From Stenopsyche tienmushanensis (Eukaryota > Arthropoda > Insecta > Trichoptera > Stenopsychidae), in the NCBI GenBank assembly GCA_008973525.1, contig WACJ01000298.1:62001-126000 (forward strand): a DNA stretch of 64,000 nt, given 5' to 3'. The notes beneath the pieces were generated by a model that saw only the letters and a list, made by a program, of their open reading frames with translations, made no database searches and was not told the origin of the DNA. Each line of letters starts with the position of its first letter. The first letter of the stretch is position 1. A program made the translations under genes and the position numbers. This document shows, in pieces, positions 43,600-55,239 of this stretch.

Positions 43600-43830
43600 C
43601 GTTCCGGAAAAAATATTTTTGAATTTAGTATCTTTAATTAATTTACTTTCTAGAAAAATGTCTAGAATTTTAGAATTATCATGCAATTTTAACGGATCGC
43701 CAAGTTGGTTTTTACACTGTAGTCGGGGGCCACGTTGTTCAGACGCGCAAATCGCACCTTCTCATTCTATATGGACGTATATGCGCACAACTAAATACTC
43801 GGTTCATTGCCGTAAAAAGTTATTCAATAT
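43600..43830 (+). repeat. Dispersed repeat with CAGACGCGCAAATCGCAC, copy 1
   Basis: It matches 45470-45640 (GAATTTAGTATCTTTAATTA, CAGACGCGCAAATCGCAC, TATGCGCACA, AAATACTCGGTTC) and in part 2195-2345. The 144-codon open frame across it (43511-43945) is therefore likely repeat-derived or chance. Class unknown. Confidence 0.6.
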
Positions 43831-45469
43831 TGATTGGTATCGCTTAGCATTTAAAGTAAGAAAATTTGTGTACAAATGTTGTCCAATGATTCTATTTGCT
43901 CAAAATGCATATCAAAAGCATGTATATCATAGGTGTTGCATTTGAATAACTCTTGTAATATAAATCTACTTCGTTTAATATAATTATTATTTATATCCAA
44001 AGATCAATAAAATAATTGTGACTCCTACTGTGATCAATAAGCTTAACCATCTATATAAAAATGATAAAAAAAAACAATGTCTTGGTGTCATTAATAATCA
44101 ACCGGTCCAGACTTATAAATTACTATAAAACCCAATGTTGAAGGACGGATGAGGTTTTAAAAATCTAAAAAAAATATGCCAGTTTTACAGACTGTCTTAC
44201 AGATCGATGGTCACACAATTAGGCATCTTAACGATCTTTAATGGCATTAAACAACGCGATGGAATTCAAAATTCTTGAACTCATTCAGTCGATCCACAAG
44301 ATGACAAAAAATATTTACACTCGGCGAACTAATGAATAAATTCGTTCAAAAGGCCCGAGGTAATCATTTAGATTTTCGAAGGATTAAATCGAGACTCGAA
44401 AAGGATTCGAACCGCATAAACCCACAGCAATAATTGAAATCCAATTGATTAAAGAACTACGTTTCAATCGCGGCCAGAGTTATTAGAGTTTTCACGCCCA
44501 TTTCACTTATTCCCTAAGCCCTAGCCGAGCTTTATTTACCACATTTCTTTCCACATAATTGGTTTGTTTTCTGAAAATAAATATAAAAAAACGGCGTCTC
44601 TGGAGGATCGTATTGATTCACCCACCTCCCGACGGATAAGTAATAGTTCATATAAGCAAAGCGAAATACCGACAGGGGGATGAAGAAACGGTGGAGGAGC
44701 ACATCGCGATAAACAATATAAAATATTTCGAAGGTGACAGGACACACAACGCCAAATTGAACGTAAAATAATACACAAATTCAATAAACGCCCTTGTAAA
44801 AATATAAATTTCGATACAATTCCTCATCAGCATCAAAATCATACAGAGTGCGGCAGGGAAACTTCTTTATTTGAAATGCACACCCTGTAACAACAATTAT
44901 TAATAAAATAAATTAAATGATATTTATTCAAAAGAACAAGATTTAACGTTTTATTAATATACTAAAACGTTTTGTTTCTATAGCGTGATCCATATCTTGA
45001 CGCTATAGAAGAGTTGACTGTATATAAATGCTATTTAATAATTCTTAAATAGATCAAATGGGCCGGATTTATAGAATTTGCAATGAATATCGATATTAAA
45101 TCAGTTGATGATCAAAGTCATATATATGTCTGGAATGAAAGGATCAAAAAGGCATTTGTTGGCATATCGTCTGTATGTTCAAAAACACGTATTGTTGATA
45201 TGTATTGTTTTGCTACCCGAACAAAAAACGTTGGATGCTTCGCACATTGAAAGGATTAATTGTCTTGCAAATCTGTTTCATCCGAATATATATTTTGACG
45301 ATTTGTCTGCATTTCTGACAAATATTTTGATATTTGTTCTGTGAAAATCATAAAGCATGATGTGTATACAAAGCGCATTTATGCATTGAATCAAAATGAA
45401 ATTTTAAACTGATTTCGTCCCATTCATTTAGAGCATTCTATCTTATTCTATAATAAGTATTATACGTGA
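43831..45469. other. Stretch with one MITE end; no gene recognised
   Basis: Bases 44849-44900 carry a GGGTGCGG-family end (AGAGTGCGGCAGGGAAACTT). The other bases, including open frames at 44532-44842 and 45105-45344, show nothing recognisable. Confidence 0.5.
44849..44900 (+). mobile_element. MITE end of the GGGTGCGG family, copy 4
   Basis: AGAGTGCGGCAGGGAAACTT followed by ATTTGAAATGCACACCCTG, the inverse of 41215-41273. Confidence 0.6.
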
Positions 45470-45640
45470 ATAATATTACCGAATTTAGTATCTTTAATTA
45501 GTTAATGAATCCTTGTGTTGGCTGATTTACGCTATAGATAGGGTCCACGTCGTTCAGACGCGCAAATCGCACTTCACTCATTATCTATGGCCGTGTATGC
45601 GCACAGCCAAATACTCGGTTCGTTGTATATGAGATAAATG
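45470..45640 (+). repeat. Dispersed repeat with CAGACGCGCAAATCGCAC, copy 2
   Basis: See 43600-43830. The two copies differ by an indel of about 70 bp between the TAGTATC and CAGACGCG blocks. Confidence 0.6.
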
Positions 45641-47624
45641 AATAGCGCATTGATCGATAGATTCATTGATCTAACTTGGTTTTATTTAGCAATGCGTAAT
45701 TCGGAGTGGATGTAAATCTTTAAGAACAATTGAGAAAGCATTAAGATAGCTAATAGCTAATATCAGATCCAAAGCTTAAAGATAATAAAAGATGCTTGAT
45801 AAAAATATAAACTAATTGATCTGCCTAATGATGCTGGCTGTAAAGAAGTTTATTTACAAATTTTCAAACAATGAGAGTGCCCGACTGCGAGACTCTGATG
45901 GTACGGAACCTCATTTTTTTCTACGCCTTTAAAAAAATTTAAAAAAATAAACAATCTTAATTTAAATGATTTCGCTATAGTTTGTACCTTAAATAAAATA
46001 AATTATTTTATTTTTGCAAAATGGCGACTTTTTAAAAAAAAAATTTTGACATTTATTAGTTTTAATTTTTTTTAAATAGTAAAAACTAAAATTTAGATAT
46101 AAATCTGGTAGGGGCGATAGATAATTATATATAAAAGATTTTTATTAAATTTAAAGTAAATCGGTTCATTAAAATTTTAGATATAATGTCAACCGTGTTC
46201 ATAAAAGTTACCGCAAACTCCATAAATAATTGGATTTTTTTAAATTCCTTTGGAAGATATATTTTGGAAGTTTAAACTAGATTATACTTAAGCCAAAAAT
46301 GAGCAGTATGCTGCTATCGGCAGTTTGACAGTTACACTAGCAGGAGGTTTTAAAATACAATAATGTAACAATTTAAATAATTTTATATGGGAATATTTCA
46401 TCGAAAATGAATTCCTCAGGGGGCATTTTCGTTAAATTCTCCACTTAAAAATAGCACACAGCAGATTTCTCATTCCAGATTAGCGTTTTTCGAATTTATT
46501 CCAACTTTTACTACCTGTGCGATAGTTTACATGGCTACAATTGGATTTTTCCTCATCCATGGCCGACGGTCCTTCGGAATCCAGAGGCGCATTCCTTTAA
46601 TATTCTCCCCGGAACGGGGCCCACCGTTTGGCGGTGTAATATTTTCGCAGGATAAATTTGTAGGCCGTATCTCTGCAAAGGGAGAACTTTTTTCCCGGGA
46701 AGAAAAGAGCCGAGCAATTCAAACGCCATATTGTTCTTATTTTTTTCTTGTTCTTCTTCCGTCCTTGTTTCGGTTGCGACATACTATCAGCAAAAGTTGG
46801 TCGGGCATTCGTTGTTTGTAACGAAATTAAACTCACGGCATGAGCATGGGGTATTTTAACTATTTTCGAATCCATTTGTAAATTGATCAAATGCCGAAAT
46901 TTAATTTTAAAAAAGTATCGAATCCAATATCTGCTCTTTGAAATAATCTCATTTCAAATTTAATACATCTGTGTATCCGAACACGGGCTTAATTGCTTTT
47001 ATTTAAATTTGATATATTTGCCACTAGGTGGCAATGCGATCGCAGCTGTACACTAAAGCGTCCAAATTGAATTTATTCAAATAAAAACACCAATATACGA
47101 ATAAATGCATGCAAAAATAAGACCTTCGCGGGATACCATCGCAACAAACAATCATTGTATTATTTTTTATATTTATTCAAACCAAATTTTATGTGTCGGA
47201 CGTCAATAAAAACAGATTGGCAATCCAAATATGTATACAATGATGCAAGTTACATCCGAGATATTTTCGCAGTATCGCTGAACAAACGGTGCAAAAATTC
47301 GCTTTTTAAGGGATGTTTGCATTTACGATATCCGTCAAGCTGCGGAATAATCACATTCAAACTACAGACGTGAGGCGCAACTCCGACGAGCGGTCGGCAA
47401 TGGAAAAATAAATAAAATTGCGAATTAATAATCAAAAAAACTACAGTGGACGCGTTCTGAAAATCGCAAAAAATTCATCGCCAAATTTTGATGGATGAGT
47501 GTGAATTTTGCAGCATCAGATAATCAAAGATTGGGATGCTTTTAGTATAATATGGGGTAAATCAATAAGGACGCTCGACTTTTAAATGTAAATAAAATAA
47601 ATTATATATAAGATATTTACTCAA
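45641..47624. other. Stretch with an AT-rich repeat at 45940-46290; no gene recognised
   Basis: 46531-46890 has open frames on both strands with moderate GC and a shared CCATG context, but no domain. The rest is AT-rich. Confidence 0.45.
45940..46290 (+). repeat. AT-rich dispersed repeat, copy 3
   Basis: Shares AAATCTGGTAGGGGCGATAG and AAAGTAAATCGGTTCATTA with 25745-25860. Confidence 0.55.
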
Positions 47625-47905
47625 TTTTATTTTTATTTAAAAGCATATTTTATGGCAATAATTATAAAATATAATATTGTTCAAATATCTGTCGCAATTT
47701 TGCTTGATGGTGCGTATTCAAGCGGCTTAATTTTCAATGATTTTGTCGCATAAATCTGGCTAAATTTGCTGGATGGCGTTCATTATGTTGACTTTGAGAA
47801 CAGTAATTATCTGTATTTTATACGCATTGATGTGTGATTTAAGATAATCCAGAAAAAAAAGTCTAAAGGCCTTAAATCGCACGTTCTCGGTGTCATGCCC
47901 TCAAA
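47625..47905 (-). pseudogene. IS630/Tc-type transposase C-terminal part, copy 3
   Basis: The minus strand reads CDLRPLDFF, then in the next frame LDYLKSHINAYKIQIITVLK, then after stops IRTIKQNCDRYLNNIIF. This is the IS630/Tc-like DDE C-terminal pattern (S-P-D-L-T-P-L-D-F-x-L-W-x-x-L-K-x-x-V-Y). It includes the area of the third catalytic residue, replaced or shifted here. About 90 codons survive with three stops and one frameshift. Confidence 0.75.
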
Positions 47906-47929
47906 TCGCTAGTGCTGAATGTCCATCGT

Positions 47930-48600
47930 GCATTATTATGTATAATTTTATGACAATAATAAAGGGTTGAACATTACCAAGGCCACAAAAGCCATAAATG
48001 AAATTAATAAATCGATTTTGATCGAAACGACGTTTGAAAAATGCCCTTAGAGCTGGAAATCCCTTAAATTTTGATGACGACATATTTGAGAGCCATAATG
48101 AAAGCAGATCCTCGATTAAGTATCGCAAACTATTGCAGAGTGCATTCACCGTGGTTGATAGCTCAAAAGCATTTAAAACGTATCGGGAAGATAAATCGAA
48201 TGGGGGTTTGGATGCCGCACGAACTATCCGATGATAACAAAGTAAAGCGATGAAAAATTTGCAAGTTTTTGTTGTCAAAACAAAAACTTTGTCCTTTTTA
48301 GCACTAAATTATGCAGAAATTGATTGTTTATGACAACATAAATGGCTTTCGTTGAGACAAAAACAATTTCCGACTCCAAAATCTGGATTGACGCACCGCA
48401 AAATTATTTTGTGCGTTTGGTGGGATATTCAAGGAATTATTTATTATAAATTTATGAAACCTGGCGAAACAATAACTGCAGATTTGTATTGTCAGCAATT
48501 GGAAAGGGCGAACAAAAAATTGAGAGCAAAATGTCTTGAATTATATTTGTACATATTTCAACTCAAAACCAGGAGAATTTTTCAAAAGAGGAATTGAAAA
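47930..48600 (+). pseudogene. Mariner transposase remnant, family M2, copy 2
   Basis: In several frames the + strand gives LNITKATKAINEI, ALRAGNPLNFDDD, IMKADPRLSIANY, LKRIGKINRMGVWMPHELS, then a gap where the TGDEKW block should be, then GLTHRKIILCVWWDIQGIIY and GETITADLYCQQLERANKKL. This is mariner from the first helix-turn-helix to just before the second Asp block. The copy at 13428-13780 retains the first Asp block that is missing here. Neither TIR is recognised. Confidence 0.85.
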
Positions 48601-48689
48601 ACTCGGTAACCTGTGGGGAATAGTAGGCAGTAATTAATGACTACAATATTTTCGACCGATTGTAAAATTTAAACGACACCCGTGAGTAT

Positions 48690-48805
48690 GGCGTCCTATC
48701 GCGAGGCGCTCATTCATTGCGTCAGCGGTCCGAAAAGCGGACCGGTTGGACCCACAGACCTTGTGGCTACTCCGTCCTCTTTTAGAGATTTTTGCAGCAT
48801 TCGTT
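48690..48805 (-). repeat. GGTCCG-hairpin repeat, copy 3
   Basis: Inverted relative to 16585-16705. The hairpin is strongest here: CGGTCCG, TTTT-type loop, CGGACCG. ATCGCGAGGCGCTCATTC marks the other end. Confidence 0.7.
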
Positions 48806-49171
48806 TGGAAATATGGTATATTTTATAGCGCACTATCAAAATGGGGTCTATCATTCCGTGGTTTTTTTGGTTTTGGTGTCCAAAAATAAAAACACCCGAT
48901 TATTTTCACATATGAGGGATATTTTAAATAAGAGAGGCGTCCATATAAAATATATGTAAGTAAAAGTTGGATTTATTGGCGTAAACAGGATAAATTATTC
49001 TTCCTTGCTGTTAAACACCTACATAAATTTGTAGACAGCATGTCATAATGATTCTCACTATTTTTAGTATAGTACACTTTTAAACGACAGACTATTTGCT
49101 ACTCGCCGTCGTTAAAATAATTGATTCCAACCCACTACCACTTCTCACGCTATTAAATATGCAACCAAATA
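48806..49171. other. Stretch without recognised gene
   Basis: AT-rich spacer; nothing recognised. Confidence 0.5.
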
Positions 49172-49731
49172 TTAGGTTGTCCCATAAGTTTCTTTCGCAA
49201 ATGAACACAGATCTAATCATAGCCATGGTTGGAGAAAACCCGATTATCTGACAAAATTGAGCTAAATCAATCGTTCAGATGTGTGACTCAAATAAACTTC
49301 AGCGTATTTCAACATGCGATCTTCTTCTCCAACGACATAATAGCCAATTTTTTTAAAGAGACTTGTCACTGGAGATGAAAGTTGGATACTCTATGAAAAT
49401 ATCCAACGTAAACGGTCTTGGGCCAAGGGTACAGAAGCTTTAACTGTAGTTAAATCTGGCCTACATCCAAAAAAAAGTATTGCTATGCATTTGGTGGGAC
49501 TGGAAGGGGGTAGTTTATTATGAGCTACTTCAGCAAAGTGAAACGATCAATTCAACAAAATATTGTTTCCGACTAGACAATATAAAAGATGCAATTGCCA
49601 GAAAATGGCCAGAATTAGCGAACAGACGAGGCGTTGTCTTTCATCGCGATAACGCCAGATCTCATGCAATACAAATTATTGTTTATTGTTTTCTTAATAT
49701 GAAAACGAAAGAAACTTATGGGACACGCTAA
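49172..49731 (+). mobile_element. Mariner element, family M1 copy 4, internally deleted
   Basis: TTAGGTTGTCCCATAAG at the left and the complement of TTAGCGTGTCCCATAAG at the right, with TA on both sides. Internal deletions leave 560 bp. The + strand holds VTGDESWILYEN, CIWWDWKGVVYYELLQQSET and GVVFHRDNARSH, so the first two catalytic aspartates persist. The third (YSPD-SDY) and much of the N-terminus are deleted. Confidence 0.92.
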
Positions 49732-51116
49732 TATATTAGAAGGCATCAAAAGAAATATCGTTTTTTTAACTTCATATTTATAATAAGCCAAATTGCAAAT
49801 TTAATCTCTTATCCTAAACTACAAAGCCGAGCACGTTGCATGAATATCCGAAGCTTCAATCCGGCCGCAATGGAATATGTTCAAACTGTTGGAATTATAC
49901 CTGTGACAAGTTGGATATTTGAGACAACCCCAATTATACTAGTTAGTCCGTGAATTGATTTCGTGTCAAATTGCAAAATTAAGCACTCGCATTAAGCCCG
50001 CAACAATGGCATATATATGACCGCAAAATTTTGCCGGAATTCGTACGGGCGATTTCCAACCCCCTAACGAACAATAAGGGATTACGACGAACTTTTATAA
50101 TTAACGAATGATCATGAACGGTACTTTAAATATTCAATTTCAAATTCCATTTTAAAAAAACGGGGTTGTTGTGCTCGCAACTATTGGAACAATGGATCCA
50201 AAGTTAGCCCCAGACGAAATGCGCTAAACTTTTCTATTATATTCGCATTCGTCTTATTTCAAACATTTATACTCGAATAAGAATCGTAATTGAGTTCATT
50301 TAAGTTCTTGTATTCATTTGATCTTTCAATAATATTAATTGTATTTATCCATCTAATTTAGTCTGCAAAATGTATGCAAAATGTCGTTGATCGTCTGATG
50401 TTATCGAATGTCGATCGTCCCCAATCGCAGTTTACATGAATAAAATAAATATTGTTCCAACCCCCATCGTATTGTTTTGAGAGGTTGCGTCGAAGTAAAT
50501 ACGTGCATTGGAGTACAAACAACTGAATAGGGGATGCTTTCTAAATATGCAAATATCGATCTGGAATTGATTCGTCCTTCTGGAAGCGAATCCCATATAT
50601 TCGTACAACAATTCCGATTGGATTGCAGCGGGATCCGTCTGTCGCTTTTCGGTTTTAGATTCTGTATCGCCGCAAATATTCACGACGTATCTCCAAAACG
50701 ACATCTTGAAAGATCCTAACTATTTGGGTGAATGGCGAAGACTTTGATGCGAATTCGTGACCCTTTCGATTTAATATGTGAAGTTGTGGATAAATTCAAC
50801 AATGTCGTGACGAATGAACCGATTAAGCTTGAGCTCGATTCAAAAGATGAAGTTTAAAATGGAATTATTTCGATCGTCAATGGACAAAGCAATATTCAAT
50901 TGAAAACGAATTGAATCATCAAATAAACGTCGATCAATCTATAACTCATTTATCTCATTTATATCACAATATTTTGAATTTTAAATACGATTAACCTAAA
51001 AAATATCAGTCCAGATCCAAATGATGCGTTGAAATGTTGCTCGTCTTCACTAAAAACTTTTATTTTGGCGGAATGAGTCCCCAGCTGCGAGGTCGATGGA
51101 CATCCGGCGAAAAGTG
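49732..51116. other. Stretch without recognised gene
   Basis: AT-rich sequence. Open frames at 50432-50719 overlap on opposite strands and show no domain. No repeat copy is seen. Confidence 0.5.
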
Positions 51117-51152
51117 AATCTTTCAGCGGCCAAGACTCTCGGTCGACTTTAT
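51117..51152 (+). repeat. CCGCGGCC short dispersed repeat, copy 2 (partial)
   Basis: TCTTTCAGCGGCCAAGACTC then CGGTCGAC, as at 22935-22985 but with the CCGCGG core mutated. Confidence 0.5.
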
Positions 51153-51219
51153 ATTTTTACTTATATTATGTCTTTTACTCATCAAATTTCGATGACGAAT
51201 TATATCCTACGAACTTATT

Positions 51220-51660
51220 GATTGATGTATTACGTAGCATTAAACAACCATTACACTGCTAGCAAGCCTATTTTATTATATACTAGTGATTACCCGGCAT
51301 GGGTTGCAATGCCACGTTTCACATAACAAACTGCGTACATAAATAATATTTTTACTATATTTATGTTATTTATGCAAATATAAACAATAAGTTGACAAAG
51401 TTTTATCGTAATCGGATGAACGGTATGGTAGCGCATTGAATACGAACAAACAAACATTGATTTTATATATTAGGCTACGCTTATATTACTTGCGCAATCT
51501 TTAGCAATAAGTGGACGAAGTTTTATCGCAATCTGATGAACGGTATGGCAACGCATTACATACGAACAAACAGATATTTATTTTTATTTATTAGATTACA
51601 CAAACACAGCTTCATATTTTAGCTAAAAATTTCCGTTAGCAAATGAATAAAAGTAATGCA
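51220..51660 (+). repeat. Two-unit tandem repeat element, copy 1 (possible non-LTR 3' end)
   Basis: Two related units of about 100-120 bp follow each other (51381-51480 and 51504-51595). Each reads CAATAAGT-GAC, AGTTTTATCG, ATGAACGGTATGG, GCATT and ACGAACAAACA, then a TTTATATATTAG-like end. GATTACCCGGCATGGGTTGC precedes them. The closing motif resembles simple-repeat tails of RTE-like LINEs, but I see no coding part. Confidence 0.6.
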
Positions 51661-51682
51661 AAAATTGTTTCAAATACACATA

Positions 51683-51765
51683 TACGAGGGGGACTTAAAT
51701 ATAATCCGGATTTTTGCTGTACAAATTTATTAGCGATATATAAAAGTACAAATGGATAAAATAGT
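51683..51765 (+). mobile_element. Mariner-like terminus (CGAGGGGGACTTAAATATAA)
   Basis: After TATA comes CGAGGGGGACTTAAATATAA, then TTTTTGCTGTACAAATTTAT. The layout is that of some mariner TIRs (CGAGGG...TTnAA...). The inner part recurs at 5960-6025 and 7835-7885. No transposase is linked. Confidence 0.5.
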
Positions 51766-53316
51766 ATCGCCTTTGAGAGATGTTAAGCCAACACTTTGAG
51801 TTCTTTAAATATTTAAATAAAGTGTTTCACTGACTGTTCACTTAATTCGTTTTTAGATGGATTCCGAACAAAAATGTCTGCATTAAATTGCATTAAGCGC
51901 AAAATTTTATTTCGCTTCAATTTGAGCAAATTAAATATCCAATCTTCGCCCGGGATTCAATCGTCCGCTCGTAAGACAGGATAAGTTTTATTAATTACGG
52001 ACTTTCGATCGTCCCGGTGAATATAATGGATATACAGGAGGATAATTTAAATCGACTGGTGGGATAAAAACGCATCGAAAACGCTCAGCGACGATAAATT
52101 TAAAACGCCCATGCCACATTTATTAATTGGCCCCGAAATAGTTATAATGTTTTCGGGGGGATGGGAATATTTCGCTCGGCAAAATACCGACCACCCTAAG
52201 GGATGAATGAATGAATGAAAAATAGTCTCAGTTATTAAAAATCTTCTAAAATATCCCACGGGAGAAGATGGCTCCTGAGCGAACGTTAATGGTTGAATAA
52301 TGACGAAAATTAAATTCTGCGTTTTTTCTCTCCCGAGCTTTCATTATTTCATCGGGCGAAAAGCGATTATAATATATGGAATGTTATGCTCTCGTTTAAT
52401 ATATTCGGTTGTAAATTGAATTCTTATTATTATCAAATTTGTCGCCCAAAGGATCATTTTCAAAATACAAAAACACTTATTTCATGCTATCACACCCACA
52501 GATTAAATAGTTTTGAAATTTGATAGTTTTTCAAAATGTTGAATAAAAAAATCTATTTTGACAACCCTGAAATTTAGAACATAGGGCCTATGTATGAATC
52601 GTAACAAAATACCAACCTAACCCCCAAAAAAAATTTGTCGGTCCATATGCAAAACACCCTGTATTAGCTTTATTACAAAATCTAAATCTACTTTTTTTTA
52701 AAAAAAAATATTTAAACACAAAATTGGATTTGTTATATCCGAATTATTACAAAACGAGAGGCAACGCCCGTGGCGCCATCGCGTGGAACACTCTCAGCAC
52801 TGTACTTTGATTCTTTTTATTTCAGCTCATATTTAAACCACTATTAAAAATAAATTTGTGTAAAATATTTCCATAATTAAATTCAAAAAAATCGTCAATC
52901 TTCAGTCAAATGAACAGGGCTGTCAACACCATTTTATAATTAATTCATTTCGCCGCAATAAAAAGAAATGTTTATCATTATTATTTTTTATAAATACATT
53001 TCGCAACATATTAGATTGTTTAGTCAAAAATGAATGATTTTTTTAACGGGTTTAACGGGCTTTGATTTAAAATATTTTTTATATACATGATTTTGTCGCG
53101 CATTAATTTGGCGGCGATTGCCTACTATTACTCAACGTCGCTTTTAAACTCTCTAATTGTGAACAATAAATCTCGTTCGTTATGTTTCGACCATATGAAA
53201 TGACTTTGTGGTAGATTATATCTTTGGAATCCTATCATACACTCAAAAGACTTTTTTTTAGTATTAGACCAGATCGAGAGGTTGGTTTCTTTACTCGGCT
53301 TGATCGACTCGATTAA
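51766..53316. other. Stretch without recognised gene
   Basis: A TTGACAACCCTG at 52557 and GACAGCCCTG on the opposite strand near 52929 could be a weak TIR pair, but without a duplication I do not call it. Open frames at 52047-52259 (minus) and 53128-53331 (minus) show no domain. Confidence 0.45.
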
Positions 53317-53640
53317 CCGGTTGACGCACACGTCTGGAATAGCGATTTTCGCAATTTATGAATTTAAAACTGGAGTTAAACCATCGCTAAAACACACAAT
53401 TATTATTGTTTTGAATCAATGGCATTGATTGTTGACAGTAGCGCTATCTGGCTCATTTCAATTCTCAATGAAGTTTGAGTGTTTTTGAGCCGCTTAAGTT
53501 TGTTTTCGTTTTGATTAGTTTCGTCGATGTGAGATAAGATTTGAAGTGTCCACGAAGACGGTATGCATAGACTTATATGGTACAAAAAGCAAGTATTATC
53601 TGCTTACGCATGACGAAATTTGACGGCTGTGTACGTCAAT
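53317..53640 (-). mobile_element. Fragment of hAT element B (matches 32920-33210)
   Basis: It opens TTGACGCACACGTCTGGAAT, matching 32917 onward of the hAT element at 31733-33640, and runs to ATTTGACGGCTGTGTACGTC with indels (30 bp extra near 53515-53545). No TIR is included. Confidence 0.8.
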
Positions 53641-53984
53641 GTGTTAAATCACCTACTCGCGCTAACCGCCTTGATCTTGTCAGCAATGTCGCACACGCCC
53701 TATTTTTTTTTTTTTTAAATCCTTGTAAACACTATCCTGGGGTTATCAAAGTTTATGGGCAAAATCTAATTGCCTTGTCAAGAAAAACAATGAAATTTTC
53801 TAATTCTGAGAATTCCAAATGGCTCTTTTCCAAGAAATAGACTAATTCTAAGAATTCCAAATGTCTCAATTCTGAGAAAACTAGCGAAACGTCCTAATTC
53901 CTGGAATTGCACCTTATGAGACTTTTTTTAAAAATAGGACAGAGCTATCTATATCTGACTAATCTAATTTATAAAATTAATCTC
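53641..53984. other. Spacer with a short AATTCTGAGAATTCC duplication
   Basis: Bases 53795-53880 hold two imperfect copies of TAATTCTGAGAATTCCAAAT. A poly-T run lies at 53704-53716. Confidence 0.5.
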
Positions 53985-54215
53985 TGTTTGTTCGTATGTA
54001 ATGCGCTGCCATACCGTTCATCATATTGCGATAAAACCTCGTCCACTTATTGCTAAAGATTTTGCAAATAACATAAGCATAGTTTAATATACAAAAATAA
54101 AAAAAATGTTTGTTTGTATTTTATGCACTGCCATATCGTTCATTCGATTGCGATAAAACTTTGACAACTTATTGTTTGCACTTTTTCAAATAATATAGGT
54201 ATAGTACAATTAACT
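53985..54215 (-). repeat. Two-unit tandem repeat element, copy 2
   Basis: Inverted relative to 51340-51600, with both units: TGTTTGTTCGTATGTAATGC then TTGTTTGTATTTTATGCAC, each followed by the complement of ATGAACGGTATGG. Confidence 0.65.
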
Positions 54216-54837
54216 TAGAGTAGATCTTGTATACAAAAAATTATGTTTGTTTATATTTATAATAAAATCATCAATAGCTGATAGAATATTTTTTGGTAGT
54301 TGTTAATCATTATTTTTTATCGTCATTTCTATCACCTGTTCTGGACATTTGAAACAAGGCTTCATATCATTATTTTTTAATTAAATATTTCGCAAAATTA
54401 TATATTTAAACTATTTTCATATTCTTTCTATTTCATTCTATTTTCATTGTGCACGAGGATGAAACAATTTTTCATTAGCGTGAATGCAGACAGTCCAGTA
54501 CAGACAATACTTACAGAATCATTACCACAACAACCTTCAGCAATGCCACTTGACTAATTTGTAACGCGACAAAAAGGGTACGAAAGGATAGATGACATTC
54601 CTTACGGTACACATGTATAGAATACGCCCACTGGGCGAGAGCTTTAAAGCTCGATTTAAGTTAGAAAAACGGAATTAATTAGTTTATCTCTAAAATGTAT
54701 TGTGTAGAGCTTTGGACATTGTCGTTTATGCCGACTTATTTGTATTTTGCATAGCGATTATAAAGTATGCACGTTCTATTCAATGTATATTTTGAATAAT
54801 ATAAGGCAAACGTACACTCCTCCCTCATCCCCTACAC
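54216..54837. other. Stretch without recognised gene
   Basis: AT-rich sequence. No repeat or gene is recognised. Confidence 0.5.
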
Positions 54838-55239
54838 CAGGGGTCGGCAACCTTTTGAGTCGGAAGAGCCAAAAATTACAATTTACAAATTTCAAGTGTT
54901 TAAAGAGCCAAATTTTTTTTCTTGCCAACAATAAATAGTACTCGCATAAATAAAGTTTTTTGGTAAAAATAATCTATTTATTCACATATAAGTAGTATTT
55001 TTTAACAACAAATTAGATAATATATATATATAGTATTATTAGATAATATATATATGGTATTATTAGATAATCACCTATTATACACCTATTAAGTGAAAAA
55101 ATCAAAATAATTAAACATTTACTTACAACACTAACTTGTACTTCAATAACAAACAATTGAGCAAACAAATTCAATGGAAGCGATGGTTTTGCATGGTTAT
55201 TCAAGTAGAATTTTTTTTAAGCAATGTAATTTGTACTTA

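Noticed and set aside
43511..43945. 144-codon + strand open frame
   Set aside because: It spans a dispersed repeat (43600-43830) and shows no domain; likely chance.
46531..46890. Open frames on both strands, 96-97 codons
   Set aside because: No domain, no splice context, and no similarity to NOS sequence.
52557..52930. Transposon with TTGACAACCCTG ends
   Set aside because: The inverted match is short and imperfect and no target duplication is present.
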